Source: Eutypa lata
Lineage: Eukaryota; Ascomycota; Sordariomycetes; Xylariales; Diatrypaceae
DNA length: 64,000 nt
Reading direction: 5' to 3'
NCBI GenBank assembly: GCA_022661535.1
Contig: JAKULF010000003.1
Coordinates: forward strand, 2,914,001 to 2,978,000
Position numbers and translations under genes: made by a program. Below the pieces are notes generated by a model. The model ran no database searches. It was given only the letters and a program-made list of their open reading frames with translations, and was not told the DNA's origin. Below are positions 37,805 through 48,922 of the stretch, one piece after another; positions within the stretch are counted from its first letter, which is position 1; every line of letters starts with the position of its first letter.

Positions 37805-38615
37805 TGGCGGTGGTGGTAGTAATAGGAGTAGTAGTATTGGGGTGCTATGCTTACAGAGTGAGGAATTGATGAAATATGAGCTATATCCTAAAACTTGGAC
37901 GGCCTGTATACGGTTCTATTACAGCGGCGGAGGAAAAAGGACAAAAAAGAACAAAGTATACTGGGGACACTCATCTTTGATTGGACAGCGAGTCAGTCAG
38001 TTAGACAGACCACTGGTTGGCTTGGGTACCGTGACGTTGTTGCATAGATTGGCGTTAGCACTACCATTATCGACGGGATGAAGCGGTTGATTAGACATGA
38101 TTAGACAAATAGGGGTTGTAGGTTTGGTTCTTTTTTGGTCTACTGATTTTCGGAGTTTACACCCCTTGTTTTTGCATAACGGACAGACAGGGGGAGCGAG
38201 ACTGACTGCCTAGCCTACCTGCTACAGGATATGGTATGGCTAGCTAGATAGGTAGTATATATCAATATGCTTACCTTTCGAGCCTATTCCCTACTTCTAT
38301 TTTACCGTGACGTTGAAAATTAAAGACGATATTGCTCCTAGGATGATATTCTTACTCTACGTGCTCCCAAGTGTAGGGGAAAATATCAACGTTGGGTTCT
38401 CTTCTCGCCATGCCCCTCGTTTCTTTTTCAGCCCTTAATATATACTTCTGCCTGTATCAACACAATATTATGTATGTACTAATACTTTAGATTTTGTATA
38501 TTTAAAAGACGAGAAAATAATATCCTATCTACCTCACCAAATATAACATCGAATTGTTACATGTTGGCTCAATTCTTATGGCCGGAGCCTGCCACATATC
38601 TACCTGTCTAACTGC
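37805..38615. other. Convergent 3' region between GH5 and GH15 genes
   Basis: About 0.8 kb expected to hold two 3' UTRs. AT-rich at 38400-38540. No gene is recognised. Confidence 0.55.
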
Positions 38616-41443
38616 CTACCTCCCGTCTATTTTCGAGTTCATCACTCGGTCTAGATTAAACGCCGCACTGATGAGCGCAAGGTGGCTGAAAGCCTGCGGG
38701 GAGTTTCCCAGCTGCTCGCCGCTGCGTGCGATCTCCTCCGAGAACATGGACAGGTGGTTCGAGAAGCTAAGGATCTATTTCGTTGTACAGCGTCGGTTAT
38801 TAGTTGTCATCCAGCGTAATAACTCCAATGCGACTAGTACGGCAACTCACGTTCTCGAATAAGTTGACTGCCCGGACCAGATACTCCTGCTCGTAGACAC
38901 CTGCGCGGGTCATCGCTTCCACGAGCCAAAAGGTACACATGCTGAACGCTCCCTCCTGCCCGCCGACGCCTGCACACAGTGATTAGCAACGAGATGTAGG
39001 GCGACGGTATGTTTGACACACAAAGTTTACTTACCATCGTTGGAGAGCTCGGTATCGTAGCGGTGTACTAGCCCTGCGCTTGTTAACCCGCCCATCTCGG
39101 GCGGGAGGAGGATCCGATCCATCGTGCTGAGGAACCGCGGGTCATTGGGCGTGATGAAGAAGACGAGCGGTGCGATTAGGATGGAGGAGTCCAGCATGGT
39201 GTTATTCTCGTAGCTTTGGATGAACGAGTGCATATCCTTGTTGTATCCTGTTTGTACACGCCTGCCTGTCAGCTACGGGCAAGCTGATGGGGGGCAGAGG
39301 ATGGACTTGGGATAGAGCGAACGAACCTTTCTCCATGATTTCTTCGTAGAGCAAATCCCGGGTCGTTAACCACTTCTGTCGGTTAGGACAGGGGAGACAC
39401 CTTTTGTCTGCGAGACGGAGGCCTCGGTCAAATGCGACCCATAACATCACCTTGGAATATACAAAGTTCTGCTTGTGGTTGCGAACCTCCCATATGCTCA
39501 TATCAGGCTCTAATGGAGGCATTAGCGAATAACAAATACACAAATAAAACGACAACACTTGGAGGGAACTCACCATTTACTAGATCTAGCACATAGTCTA
39601 TAGATTACGTCAATGGATAGCATTGCAATTTAGGTTTCGGGAACGTTACCAAGCATTTTACGAACAGAGACCCAGGTGTCCCATGAGATCGGCTTTCCGT
39701 ACTTGTTGTAGAGATATATGCCATCCTATTGAAGATTCGTTGTGAATAGTCAGTCATACCCAGTGATTAATTACGACCACGCGTGTTTTTTGAAAGCGAA
39801 ATATATATATCTTACCATGAGTTCTCCGTAGATGTCAAGCTGCTGGTGGAACGCCGCCCCATTGCCGATTCTGACGGGCTTGCTCCCCTTATAACCATCC
39901 AGGTGGTCGAGTTCCTCTTCCGGAATTTCAGTCTCGCCCCTGATGGTATACATGATTCGGAGCCCGCGATCATCGGCCGCGGACTTCTGGAATATGGTAT
40001 TTATAAACTCCATGTAGGCATCGGCCTCTTCCGTGAACCCCATCCTTAGCAATATGTAGATGGTGAAGCTCGAGTCCCGGATCCAGGAGAAGCGGTAGTC
40101 CCAGTTCCTGCGAATCGTTCAGCAAGGAATCGACCAAAAGGGGTACGCCCGTGAGGGTGGGAGGGGGAGGGGTTGTTTGTTATCATACCTTGAGCCCCCT
40201 ATAGCTTCCGGGATCGAGAAGGTCGGCGCAGCTACGATCGCACCGGTGGGTTCGTAGGTCAGCATCTTGAGGATCATGAGACTTCGGGAGATGACCTCCC
40301 GCCAGCTTCCCTTGTAGTGGGCTTTCGAAAGCCAGCGGAACCAGAACTGCTGCGTATCATGCTGCTGCGAGTCGACAGTTTGCGTTGTGATAACCTTGGT
40401 GACATGGTCGGGGATGTCCCGTCGGAGGATGAAGGAGACACCCTGACCCTCCCGAAGCGTGATGGTCGCATGGACTCCCTCCCCCTTCATTTCCTCTTTC
40501 TGTACCTTTTCGAAAGTAACAACTGGATCATCGGTTGGTAGCTCGTCATGGCTATCAATAACGACATCTAGCTGGAGCTTCTCATCTTTGCTATGGAAAG
40601 TGACTGTCTTGCTCTCCGGGTCACTGGATCTGCGCATTGGCTGCAATATCGTGGTCGTGTGGGATTCCCTCGCATAGTTGAACGCGGGGAAGACCTCAAT
40701 GTCTACCGACTGTCAGCTAGCTAACCACTTGACTAATCTGGGTTTGCTTGGGGAAATTTCCAACCTAGAGATAACTCGCCACGGATACATGCAACGCGCC
40801 TCACCAGCCATTCCTTCAATTCTTCCGGGACGCTTTTCGACTGGCGATACGTGTTGTGCCTGTAGCCTGTGGATACGACTGTGCTCTTCTTCGGACGTGG
40901 GAAGAAATCTACGAGGTCCGCCACCCCATCCTCGTGGATGTAACGGGTCTGCAAGATAGCCGAAGACGGGAGGTACTGCTGCTTGGTTGTACATGACGCC
41001 TGGTCCCGGGGAGCGATGCTGAAGTAGCCACCTTTGTCCTTGTCCAATAGACGGCAGAAGACCGACGGAGAATCAAAATTAGGCCTGGTACCGAGTCAGC
41101 AGGGAGGCTTTATAACACCTACATAGTGCATCCGGACGAATCTATGGATTAGTCTGCCGGGTCCGATAGCGATCGGTGGATGGAGGAATCTCTAGTAGGA
41201 ACGGGGTGATGGCGCCACCTACCAGCACATGAAATCTACCGTAATTCAGGGGTACTTGGATTAGTATGGTATTTTTAGATGATAAAAGCATCCGTGGGTA
41301 TGAAGATACCAACCTATACTTCCGTCCATGCTAGAAAGGGCACACGTTCTCATGTTACCAATCATTCCATAGTTCTCTATAGGCAGGTAGCCCATGACGT
41401 CTCGCTTCGAGACATGGAGGGTGTTGCATTTCGAAGTCGCCAT
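38616..41443 (-). CDS. Glycoside hydrolase family 15 (trehalase/glucoamylase-like), 11 exons with microexons
   Basis: Inverting alpha-glucosidase-type enzyme of the cytosolic GH15 branch (trehalase-like N-terminal domain plus (alpha/alpha)6 barrel); no signal peptide. Exons: 41443-41314, 41235-41223 (13 nt), 41084-40765, 40702-40189, 40107-39816, 39725-39650, 39597-39574 (24 nt), 39509-39327, 39247-39035, 38969-38851, 38774-38616. They sum to 2043 nt, 680 residues, and stay in frame throughout. Marks: [25 protein letters not shown] (microexon) joined to [44 protein letters not shown] (326-340), the catalytic-acid region [20 protein letters not shown] (Glu389-391), PDMSIWEVR, and the general-base region [21 protein letters not shown] (Glu648). 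The start is the ATG at 41443; the in-frame GTG two codons earlier is not used. Substrate (trehalose, maltose or another alpha-glucoside) is not decided by sequence. Confidence 0.92.
41223..41235 (-). other. 13-nt microexon of the GH15 gene
   Basis: ATTTCATGTGCTG on the minus strand, preceded by ...GGTAG and followed by GTAGGT. Included, it codes DFMCW and makes the canonical GH15 join [17 protein letters not shown]; it occupies phases 1 and 2, so skipping it requires a different donor to stay in frame. Confidence 0.85.
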
Positions 41444-44157
41444 GGTCACTTTGGCCCATTCGAAGCCTGGGTGTTATAGCGGTGATTCCGTAGTTATCGC
41501 AAGTATTTTATAAAAGTGAATTTAAGACCACGATGCTGTACTGAAATCCACTTGCTTGGGTAAAGAATGCACACTCTGTCTTCTTGTCTTTTGTAAGCTA
41601 GAAACCTTAACCTACCCGTTTGGACCTCCTATATACCTCTATGTATGTAGAGCTGTATTATGTGGTCCAGTTAGTATACATATCTGCCTACCATACTTGC
41701 GTACAAAGATATGACCGATCAAATTGCTATCGTCTATACGATACGTAGGTTGATGAATAATATGCAACACTAGCCTACTGAATGACTTACTCTTGACATC
41801 ATAGCATATCCGGATATAAGAGATAGTCGGATTAATGTACATAGTGCATTGATAGTGCGCTACGAATTCATCGAATACCTGGAAACAGTCCATACCTAAC
41901 GGGTAAAACGTGAGTAAGATCTTTAATATCTAGTAGCTAACTAGGTAGGTACCTGTGAAGCGTCAAGAAAATCTACAACCTTCAAGAATCGTAGCTACAT
42001 GCTTACCCGAATGAATCTTAAGGTACATGTGTAGATACTTATATTGAGTATATAGGTACCAGCACATAAACCGATGTACTACGGGCGACATATGGTTCCC
42101 AAAGTTATAAAAAGCCAACTTACTACCTTGTATAAACAAAATGTCAGCGAAAAAGCTGAAACTGTCTTGTTTACCATAACTTGGCCACCGTTGTGCTACT
42201 CCTTAATACTTATTGTACGACATTGGGGTTGTGCAGGTGTTCGGCGGCGAGCCAATGAGGTTAATTTTGGGCAAGTACGAAGTACTTGCTATTGAATGTA
42301 TGGCGGACGGAATACATAATGAGGCCCCTGGGCGAAATAATATAACTACACCAACCAACTGTTTTGGTGAACTCTTGCCCGGATCTGCCGCTGTCGTCCT
42401 GGTCGTTTTGACCCGGTGAGGCTCTTTTAAGCTACCGGATTGCATAAACGACAGACCATGATTAGGCGGGTGGTCATATTTGATGTTGTTGATCCAAGGC
42501 ACCTCGAAAGGGACCAGACTGACAGCGACTGGATTCGAAGGGCACAACGTGTGGATACCGCTAATAAGATAGACTATTTGCCTGTCATCTAAAAATAGCA
42601 TCACCACGGCTAGGTAGGCTGTAGGTAGATAATTAGGCCGGGTTTCTCGGGTCAGCCGCTTTTTGGCCCCTCAGGAGGCGGCGGCGGGGATGCTGGCATC
42701 AAGTTCGTTGCTTGTTCAAAAGACATCTGAATATTAAGAAAATAAAGGCTTCATATATTTTGTATCGAGTTGTATAACGTATCTGTCTCGCTGACGACCC
42801 CAACATGGTCGGGTTGTATTAGTTTCAACATCCCAGCTGATTGGTCCAACCAGTTCCCTACATCGTAAGTTAGTAGGTTACTGCATATATTGGACCAACA
42901 CGGTTAAGGTGGTGAACATTAGTTATTGATACTCTACTCCCCCTTCTCCTCCCACTCACGGCCAATCAGGCATTCTCCAAGCACACGTTCCATCTGTTGC
43001 CTTGCGAATTTCACATCTGTATAATACACCGCGTAAAACTATAGTATACTACCTAGGTAGACAAGGTAGATAGATATAACTACCTAGGCTTCATCTGATC
43101 TGACATCAGCTGCCAAGGAGTAAAATGATACCCACCATCTAGCAGTTATGTATACAATTCTCATAACTAGCAACTACCTGTTCGGTCACTGAACTATAAG
43201 CCACATGCATACATAGACCTTCAACTTGACACAAGTTCGAAGTTTCAACTTTTGACTAGTACGGGTCGTGTTCGAGAGACAAGTTAACACTATAATCATA
43301 TGAAGCTACTACTACATAGGAGTTTAACTGCAGGAACTTACGAGTATTATCAAAGGGATGTGGGGGAGAGGAGTTGGTGATATGTGCGTACGGGAGAGTC
43401 GTAACTACATACGTACAATACATCCAGTATGCTACGATTATGTTAGGTAGTCAACTCCGAATCGCTATTATAAACCAATTGGATCTGGGCGGAACATCAT
43501 CGCGGCCTTATTAGGCCAGGCTGGCTGGGCTTAACAAACTAGGAGTATATTTTAGGCTGCTTCTAGTGCATGTTTTGAAGTATTAAAAGTATAGATCTAC
43601 ATCGATATATTCCTATGTACGTAGGTGGATACGGTGCCGTAGCCGTACCTAAAACTACTACCTAGATAAAACTTACCTAAAGCTGTACCTAGCCAGCTAG
43701 CCAGGCTACATAGCCTAAGGCTAGGGTGCAGGCATTACGGGCATTACAGGCATTACACCTACGTACATACATACCTACATACAGGTAACCTTACCCTCTA
43801 TCGTAATAATATACGTATGCAGACATTCTGTGTCACGTCTCTTTGATCCTTCAACTTAGCCTTTTATTGTTTTCCTAGACTTTCCAATCAATTAATATTA
43901 TAGCCTTGAACCCCCGCTCAAGAATCATCCCACACGCAGGAAAAGAAGCTTGGTTGCACCTAACTAGCCAGTTGTTGTTGGTACCTATTATCTGTGTAGT
44001 TGGAGATCGAACCGGCACATCTCCATCATCCATCCCGCCCGTCAATTTTCGAACAAACGCGCGCGACTACATACATAAGTGACAAATCATGGCATAGCTG
44101 AGATAGTCTCGCTTCTGTCTTGACTTGAATGGTGATACCGTGCATCCCTATCTCAAG
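41444..44157. other. Divergent 2.7-kb intergenic region between GH15 and F-box genes
   Basis: Expected to carry both promoters. It contains TACCTAGG-type motifs (43048-43090, 43620-43700) and a short 9-bp tandem repeat at 43731-43757. A 134-codon frame on the minus strand near 42.2-42.6 kb shows no recognisable domain and is not called. Confidence 0.55.
43731..43757. repeat. Three 9-bp tandem copies of GGCATTAC plus one base
   Basis: GGCATTAC occurs at 43731, 43740 and 43749, each followed by one variable base. It lies about 400 bases upstream of the F-box gene start. Confidence 0.8.
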
Positions 44158-47100
44158 ATGGCCGCGTCTCCATCTCCATCTCCGTCTTCATCGCCGCCTC
44201 CTTTAGCATCTGAGGTGGACGAGATATCCCCGGTCACATCTATAGGCGTAATGGACGACAAGCGAAGTGCAAAAGTGAAGAAAATAGCCAAGATACCATC
44301 TGCCTTCGGCAAATTGCCTGACGAGATCATTCAGCAGTAAGTAGAATAACCCACAGTATATGATTTAACTTTGTATAAATATGTAATGCCAACGCTAACA
44401 TTACTTTAACGTAATACAGAATTTTACAACTAACTGATCCCAACTCATTCGCTTCTCTCGTCCTGCTAAATTCAAAATGGAGGCGTGTCTCTCAACAGGC
44501 CCAGCTCTATGCGCACCACCTTGCTCGATGCGATTCATACTCGGCTAGTCACAGTGCTTCACCTCTCATTACGGACGATGATGAGAACTTGCCTAACTTG
44601 CGTCGGCTTTTCGCTCGTGAGGTCAAGAGGAACCTCTTCGAAGCCTATTTACGCCCAAAGACAACCACTATCAAGCTGATTTCCAACTCTATCAGTTCAT
44701 CCTCAGCTCCTGGTGGCGAGGGATTGCAGTTCAGCGCATCCCCCAAGGGTCACCATCTCTTAGCATACAACTCGTCCCGGATCTATATACTCGATACTAG
44801 ACAACCAGATCTAGCCGTGAAGAGAGAGCTCAGAATTCTCCGTCGCCCGGCGTCAACGTGTATTCTTGACAATGGCAGTCTTTTAGCAGTCCTGTCTAGT
44901 GATATGCAAATCGATCTTTATGACCTTAGTCAATCTCCACCCCGCCGAACGCAAAGCTTGATTCTTGATAATCCCCCGCGCGCCATCGCCCTATCCCCTT
45001 GTGGTAGTGTTCTCGCCGCTGCTTACGAGAGTGGTATTGAGGTCTCGTCTGTTAATCCCGGAGCTCTTCCAAGTGATCGTCGAGCTGTCAAGTGTGATGG
45101 TGTCGATTCTTTAGCTTTCTCTTTTGACGGGACCCAGCTGCTTGGAACCACGACCAACTCGCAGCCGCCTAATACTGTCATATTGACTGCCCCTTACTAC
45201 GATCCTGGAGCCCAGGCCGCAGGGGATAACATTAGCGCTATGTGGACCACTTCGATCCTTTTTCCAAACTCGAGCCGAGATTGTAGCCATGCTGTGCTTT
45301 TACAAGAGTCAAGTTCAGTGGAGGCTGCTTGGACCTTTACCTACGACAGGAGCTTTGAAACGTTCCGCGCTGTGCGAATTGATGACTTGCGGAATGGTAC
45401 TACCTACTTCACAGGGCCGATCCCTGCTGCAAATTCACCTGGACCTCTGTTACCCTGCACATTACCAGCTGCCAGTTATTGTGGCGACCTCGTCTCTGCT
45501 GGTTTCGAAGGTCGAGATATCTGGCTATACGGAATACCCGAAGATCTCGAAGCTATCCCGGACTCCAATGCCGCGATGTCGGATATGTCTGCACAACCGC
45601 AAGCATTACACCGTAGAAGCAGTGGTTTGTCTGTGCGCTCACCAGCTCGACCACACGACAGTGACCACAGTAGGGTGCCTCAATGGCAGCTGCTTTGTGA
45701 CAAGTACAGAAACACGTTCGTTAGCGGCTGTAAGGTTACCGAATTAGATAATGTAAGCACGGTGAAGTGGGTTTCTAGCTTCGGGGACTACTCTTCACAG
45801 GAACGCTTGATTGTCGCCGCTCGAGGTGTGATGCCGGCGAAGCCGATTACTGAAGAGGATGGCATTGACTTCGTTGACGGAGGAAGACTTACAATCCTTG
45901 ATTTCGATTACGGGATGCAGGATGGTGTACATGAGGACATCACTATCGAAGTTGGCACACAGGAACCCGAGGTTCTAGAGGAGGAATCCCGCGATCTGGA
46001 TGCTGAAGTTGCTATAGTCCGTAGAAGGACAGTGGCGCGAAATCGAAGGAGCGGAATAATGCGATCTGCGACGACGGCGACTCATCAGGTTGATCAATTC
46101 CTTGCACCTCCGCCTCCGGTCCCTAGTCTTCCGCCCTCCGAGGATCCACTAGTTCCGCGTGCTATGTTTAGCGTACGCAACGCAACGCAGCTTCAGCACG
46201 AAGAAGTAGATGTCTCACTTGAAGAGGCCCAGGAAGCATTAGATGCTCCCTATGCCCATGCAAGCCCACGTTCGGGGCCGACACTCCGCCGCGCCGCTAC
46301 TGCCGCTGCCGTCAACCGTCGGAGGAATCCTGAGCCTCCAGTAGCCGGCCCTGTAGAATATCGGCGGGCAGATGGGCGGGCCGAACACCCACATGAGAGC
46401 GATGCTGATAATTGGGTACCTCCACCACCACCATATACCAAAGAGGTAGACCCTACTGATTTACCGGCGTTCATGAGGCATGCCGCCATCCCTGGCGTGC
46501 CGGTCGGCCAGCCTACTCAGCCAGCACCTCTTACCCCATCCTCAAGCCGACCGGAATTACCTCGTTTACAAACCTCACCTTCAAGGGCAATGCAAAACCG
46601 CACGTCTTGGAATCCACATGGGTTGCACCTACGTATGACTAGTGAATCAGCGAGTATCACCAGGCCTGCTACCAGTAGGCCAGATGTCGAGAGGCCCGTG
46701 TCGAGTCCTTCATTGCATCCTACCGTCAGCCAGGACGAGGAAGACATCTATGATGCAACCCCTCCCGGCTCACCTCGCTTTGCTTCTCGACCACGGTACG
46801 CAGCTCAAAGTTCAGATCATCCTAGCCCGGTCCTTGGCTCTGCTGGAGTTTCTTCAACAGATTATACTCCTGCTTCCTCAGGCTCCTATCGAACCACGGA
46901 TGGCTCTGCTCAGGGCTCTGTTTCTGCCAGTATGCCTCCTGCTTTCGTTTCCCTACCCCCACCCGAACTCAATGTGTTACGACAGAACGACGAACGGACT
47001 GGGATGAGCCCAAGCATTCGCAGGCTCTCGAACGCCCAGACGTGGCCAAGGGCACCTCCGGGACTCGAAGCGCCCTCATCAACAGCGCTGGGCGAATTTC

Positions 47101-47837
47101 CCCGTTCAGCACCAGCAACCAACGTGAGGAATGATGAACTAATGGCTGCTTCATTACCTCCGCTACCTAGACCTGACCAGCTTGCAAGTCTACATAACAG
47201 GCAAGATATCACCCCGCCACGCCGCGCCTCGGGGATCTTCCAGATGCCCCGGGGACTGGCTAACGGACGCCCTGCCCAAGACCGCGCAAGCTACCGCCAT
47301 AGCGTGGCAGTGCCCGGGTTGGGACCGGCTCCGCCAACGCCGGAACCCGATCAACCCCTCATCATCAGCACACCTCGAGGCGTATCCGGCGCCTTCGACG
47401 CTCCCGAACAACCAGGCTCATCAGGCTCGCAGATCCACCGACCAATGCCCACGCCGCCGGTCCTGCACGCGCCGGTCCCCCGCCATCCCCGCCCCACCGC
47501 CACATCGGCTATCCTGAGACCCGCCACCGTCGACAGGCTAGACATAACGACGGTCTACAATAGCGAGGGCGTACCCCCCGGCCCTCCATCGGCGCAGCTA
47601 ACCGCCTCAGCGCTGCGCCACCACACTAGTCTATCGCGGCGGCAGAGCCGAGCCCGCAGGAGCGCTGCCAAGAACATCCTCGATGCCAAGACGCGCGGCT
47701 GGACCGGCCGCGCTAGGAGGAAGCAGAAGGAGGATGAGGCCGGTTGGACCGACGTCACGTGGCCGCTTGGGATTTCGGCTTCTAGAGGTGGCGATGGCGA
47801 GAGGCCGAGGAGGGAGAAGAAGTGTGTTGTTATGTAA
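44158..47837 (+). CDS. F-box protein with beta-propeller-like region and C-terminal CaaX box
   Basis: Likely substrate adaptor of an SCF ubiquitin ligase. Exons 44158-44336 and 44420-47837 give 1198 residues. Start at the ATG coding MAASPSPSPS; the upstream in-frame TTG is not used. The F-box spans about 50-95 (FGKLPDEIIQQ, then LTDPNSFASLVLLNSKWRRV). Residues about 115-400 read as WD40-like blades (LQFSASPKGHHLLAY, SRIYILDTRQPD, RAIALSPCGSVLAAAYESG, SLAFSFDGTQLLGTT). From about 490 the protein is disordered and Pro/Ser/Arg-rich. It ends RPRREKKCVVM: a basic stretch plus Cys-Val-Val-Met, a textbook farnesylation CaaX box. This predicts membrane attachment of the ligase adaptor. The target protein is not known. 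Confidence 0.82.
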
Positions 47838-48922
47838 ACTTGGGTGGGTCTGTTATAGATGGATATATGGCTATCCACGTGTTAGGATGGGATGGATAGG
47901 TGGGGATATGGTCAACTTTCTCATCTTTTCTCTTTATTTCTATTCGGCTCAAAAGCTTTCACTCGTTAGGACGTGGAAACAGCAGAATGGGAAGGGGAAA
48001 AGTTCCGATTTCTTTATTTTCTCTTTTCTCCCCCGGTATATGGGACATGGGACACAGGACACACGGACGGACGGATGGGCAGCGGCGTTCATACTAGGTG
48101 CCTAGGTAGTTTAAGGTGTGAGTTATTGGCGATGTTTCTTTTGTTCTTTGGATATTGGAAAGAAAGAGGGGCCACAGGGACGGGAGTATCGGATGAAAGT
48201 ATGAATGGATGGGTGCCTACTTGTGCATTATTTATAGCCCATATACAGTAGATACCTACTACGTTCGTTAGCAAGAAAGAAAATAGAGAGCGAAAGGGGT
48301 GAATTATGTATGGAAACCTCGAAATTTCTAGATATGTCTTCTATACGGGTTTAAGCTCGAGTAAGCGTTCTCCGTATTCTCAATAGTTTCTTAAGAAAGC
48401 GGAAGGGCGGAGGGCTGTTTCTTCCTTTTCTTCTCTGTCAGATTCTGGGGGTGTAACTATGGTGTATTGCTATTTGGTCTGCTGACGATGACCTATGGTG
48501 TTGCGTTGTTGCTGTGCAAATATGTAGGTTGCAGAATGGCTGTACGAGCTCGTCTGCATACAATGTAAGGCCCTGGTGGCCTGGGGCATACTCCGGATCC
48601 CTCGGGCACCACCTTCATCGCTTAGCCCACCAGTAAACCGCTCTATCTGCTGACATATCTTCTTTATTGTATTTTATTATATTATTGTTCTAATAACGCT
48701 TGGTCTCACCCAGTCGTAAACCATTTACGCTGCAACAACCACAATAGTTTAGCTGTCCCCAGGTCATCAAGGCTGTGAGTATTTAGTATCCCCACCCCCT
48801 GACTTGAGACAAGTTATCTAGCTTATGCAACCCCTATTCGAGCGAGCATCTTTGGTCACGTCATAGCGATGCGAAATCAAGCACAAACTTGAGATCCTGC
48901 GGATAGTTAGCTGGAAGGAATT
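47838..48922. other. Convergent 3' region between F-box and SNF2 genes
   Basis: About 1.1 kb, expected to hold two 3' UTRs. No coding or structured element is recognised. Confidence 0.55.

Noticed and set aside
42203..42607. 134-codon minus-strand frame as a gene
   Set aside because: No domain, signal peptide or plausible splice partners; overlaps other frames in AT-mixed intergenic DNA.
44125..44157. Start of the F-box gene at 44125
   Set aside because: That codon is TTG. The first ATG in frame is at 44158.
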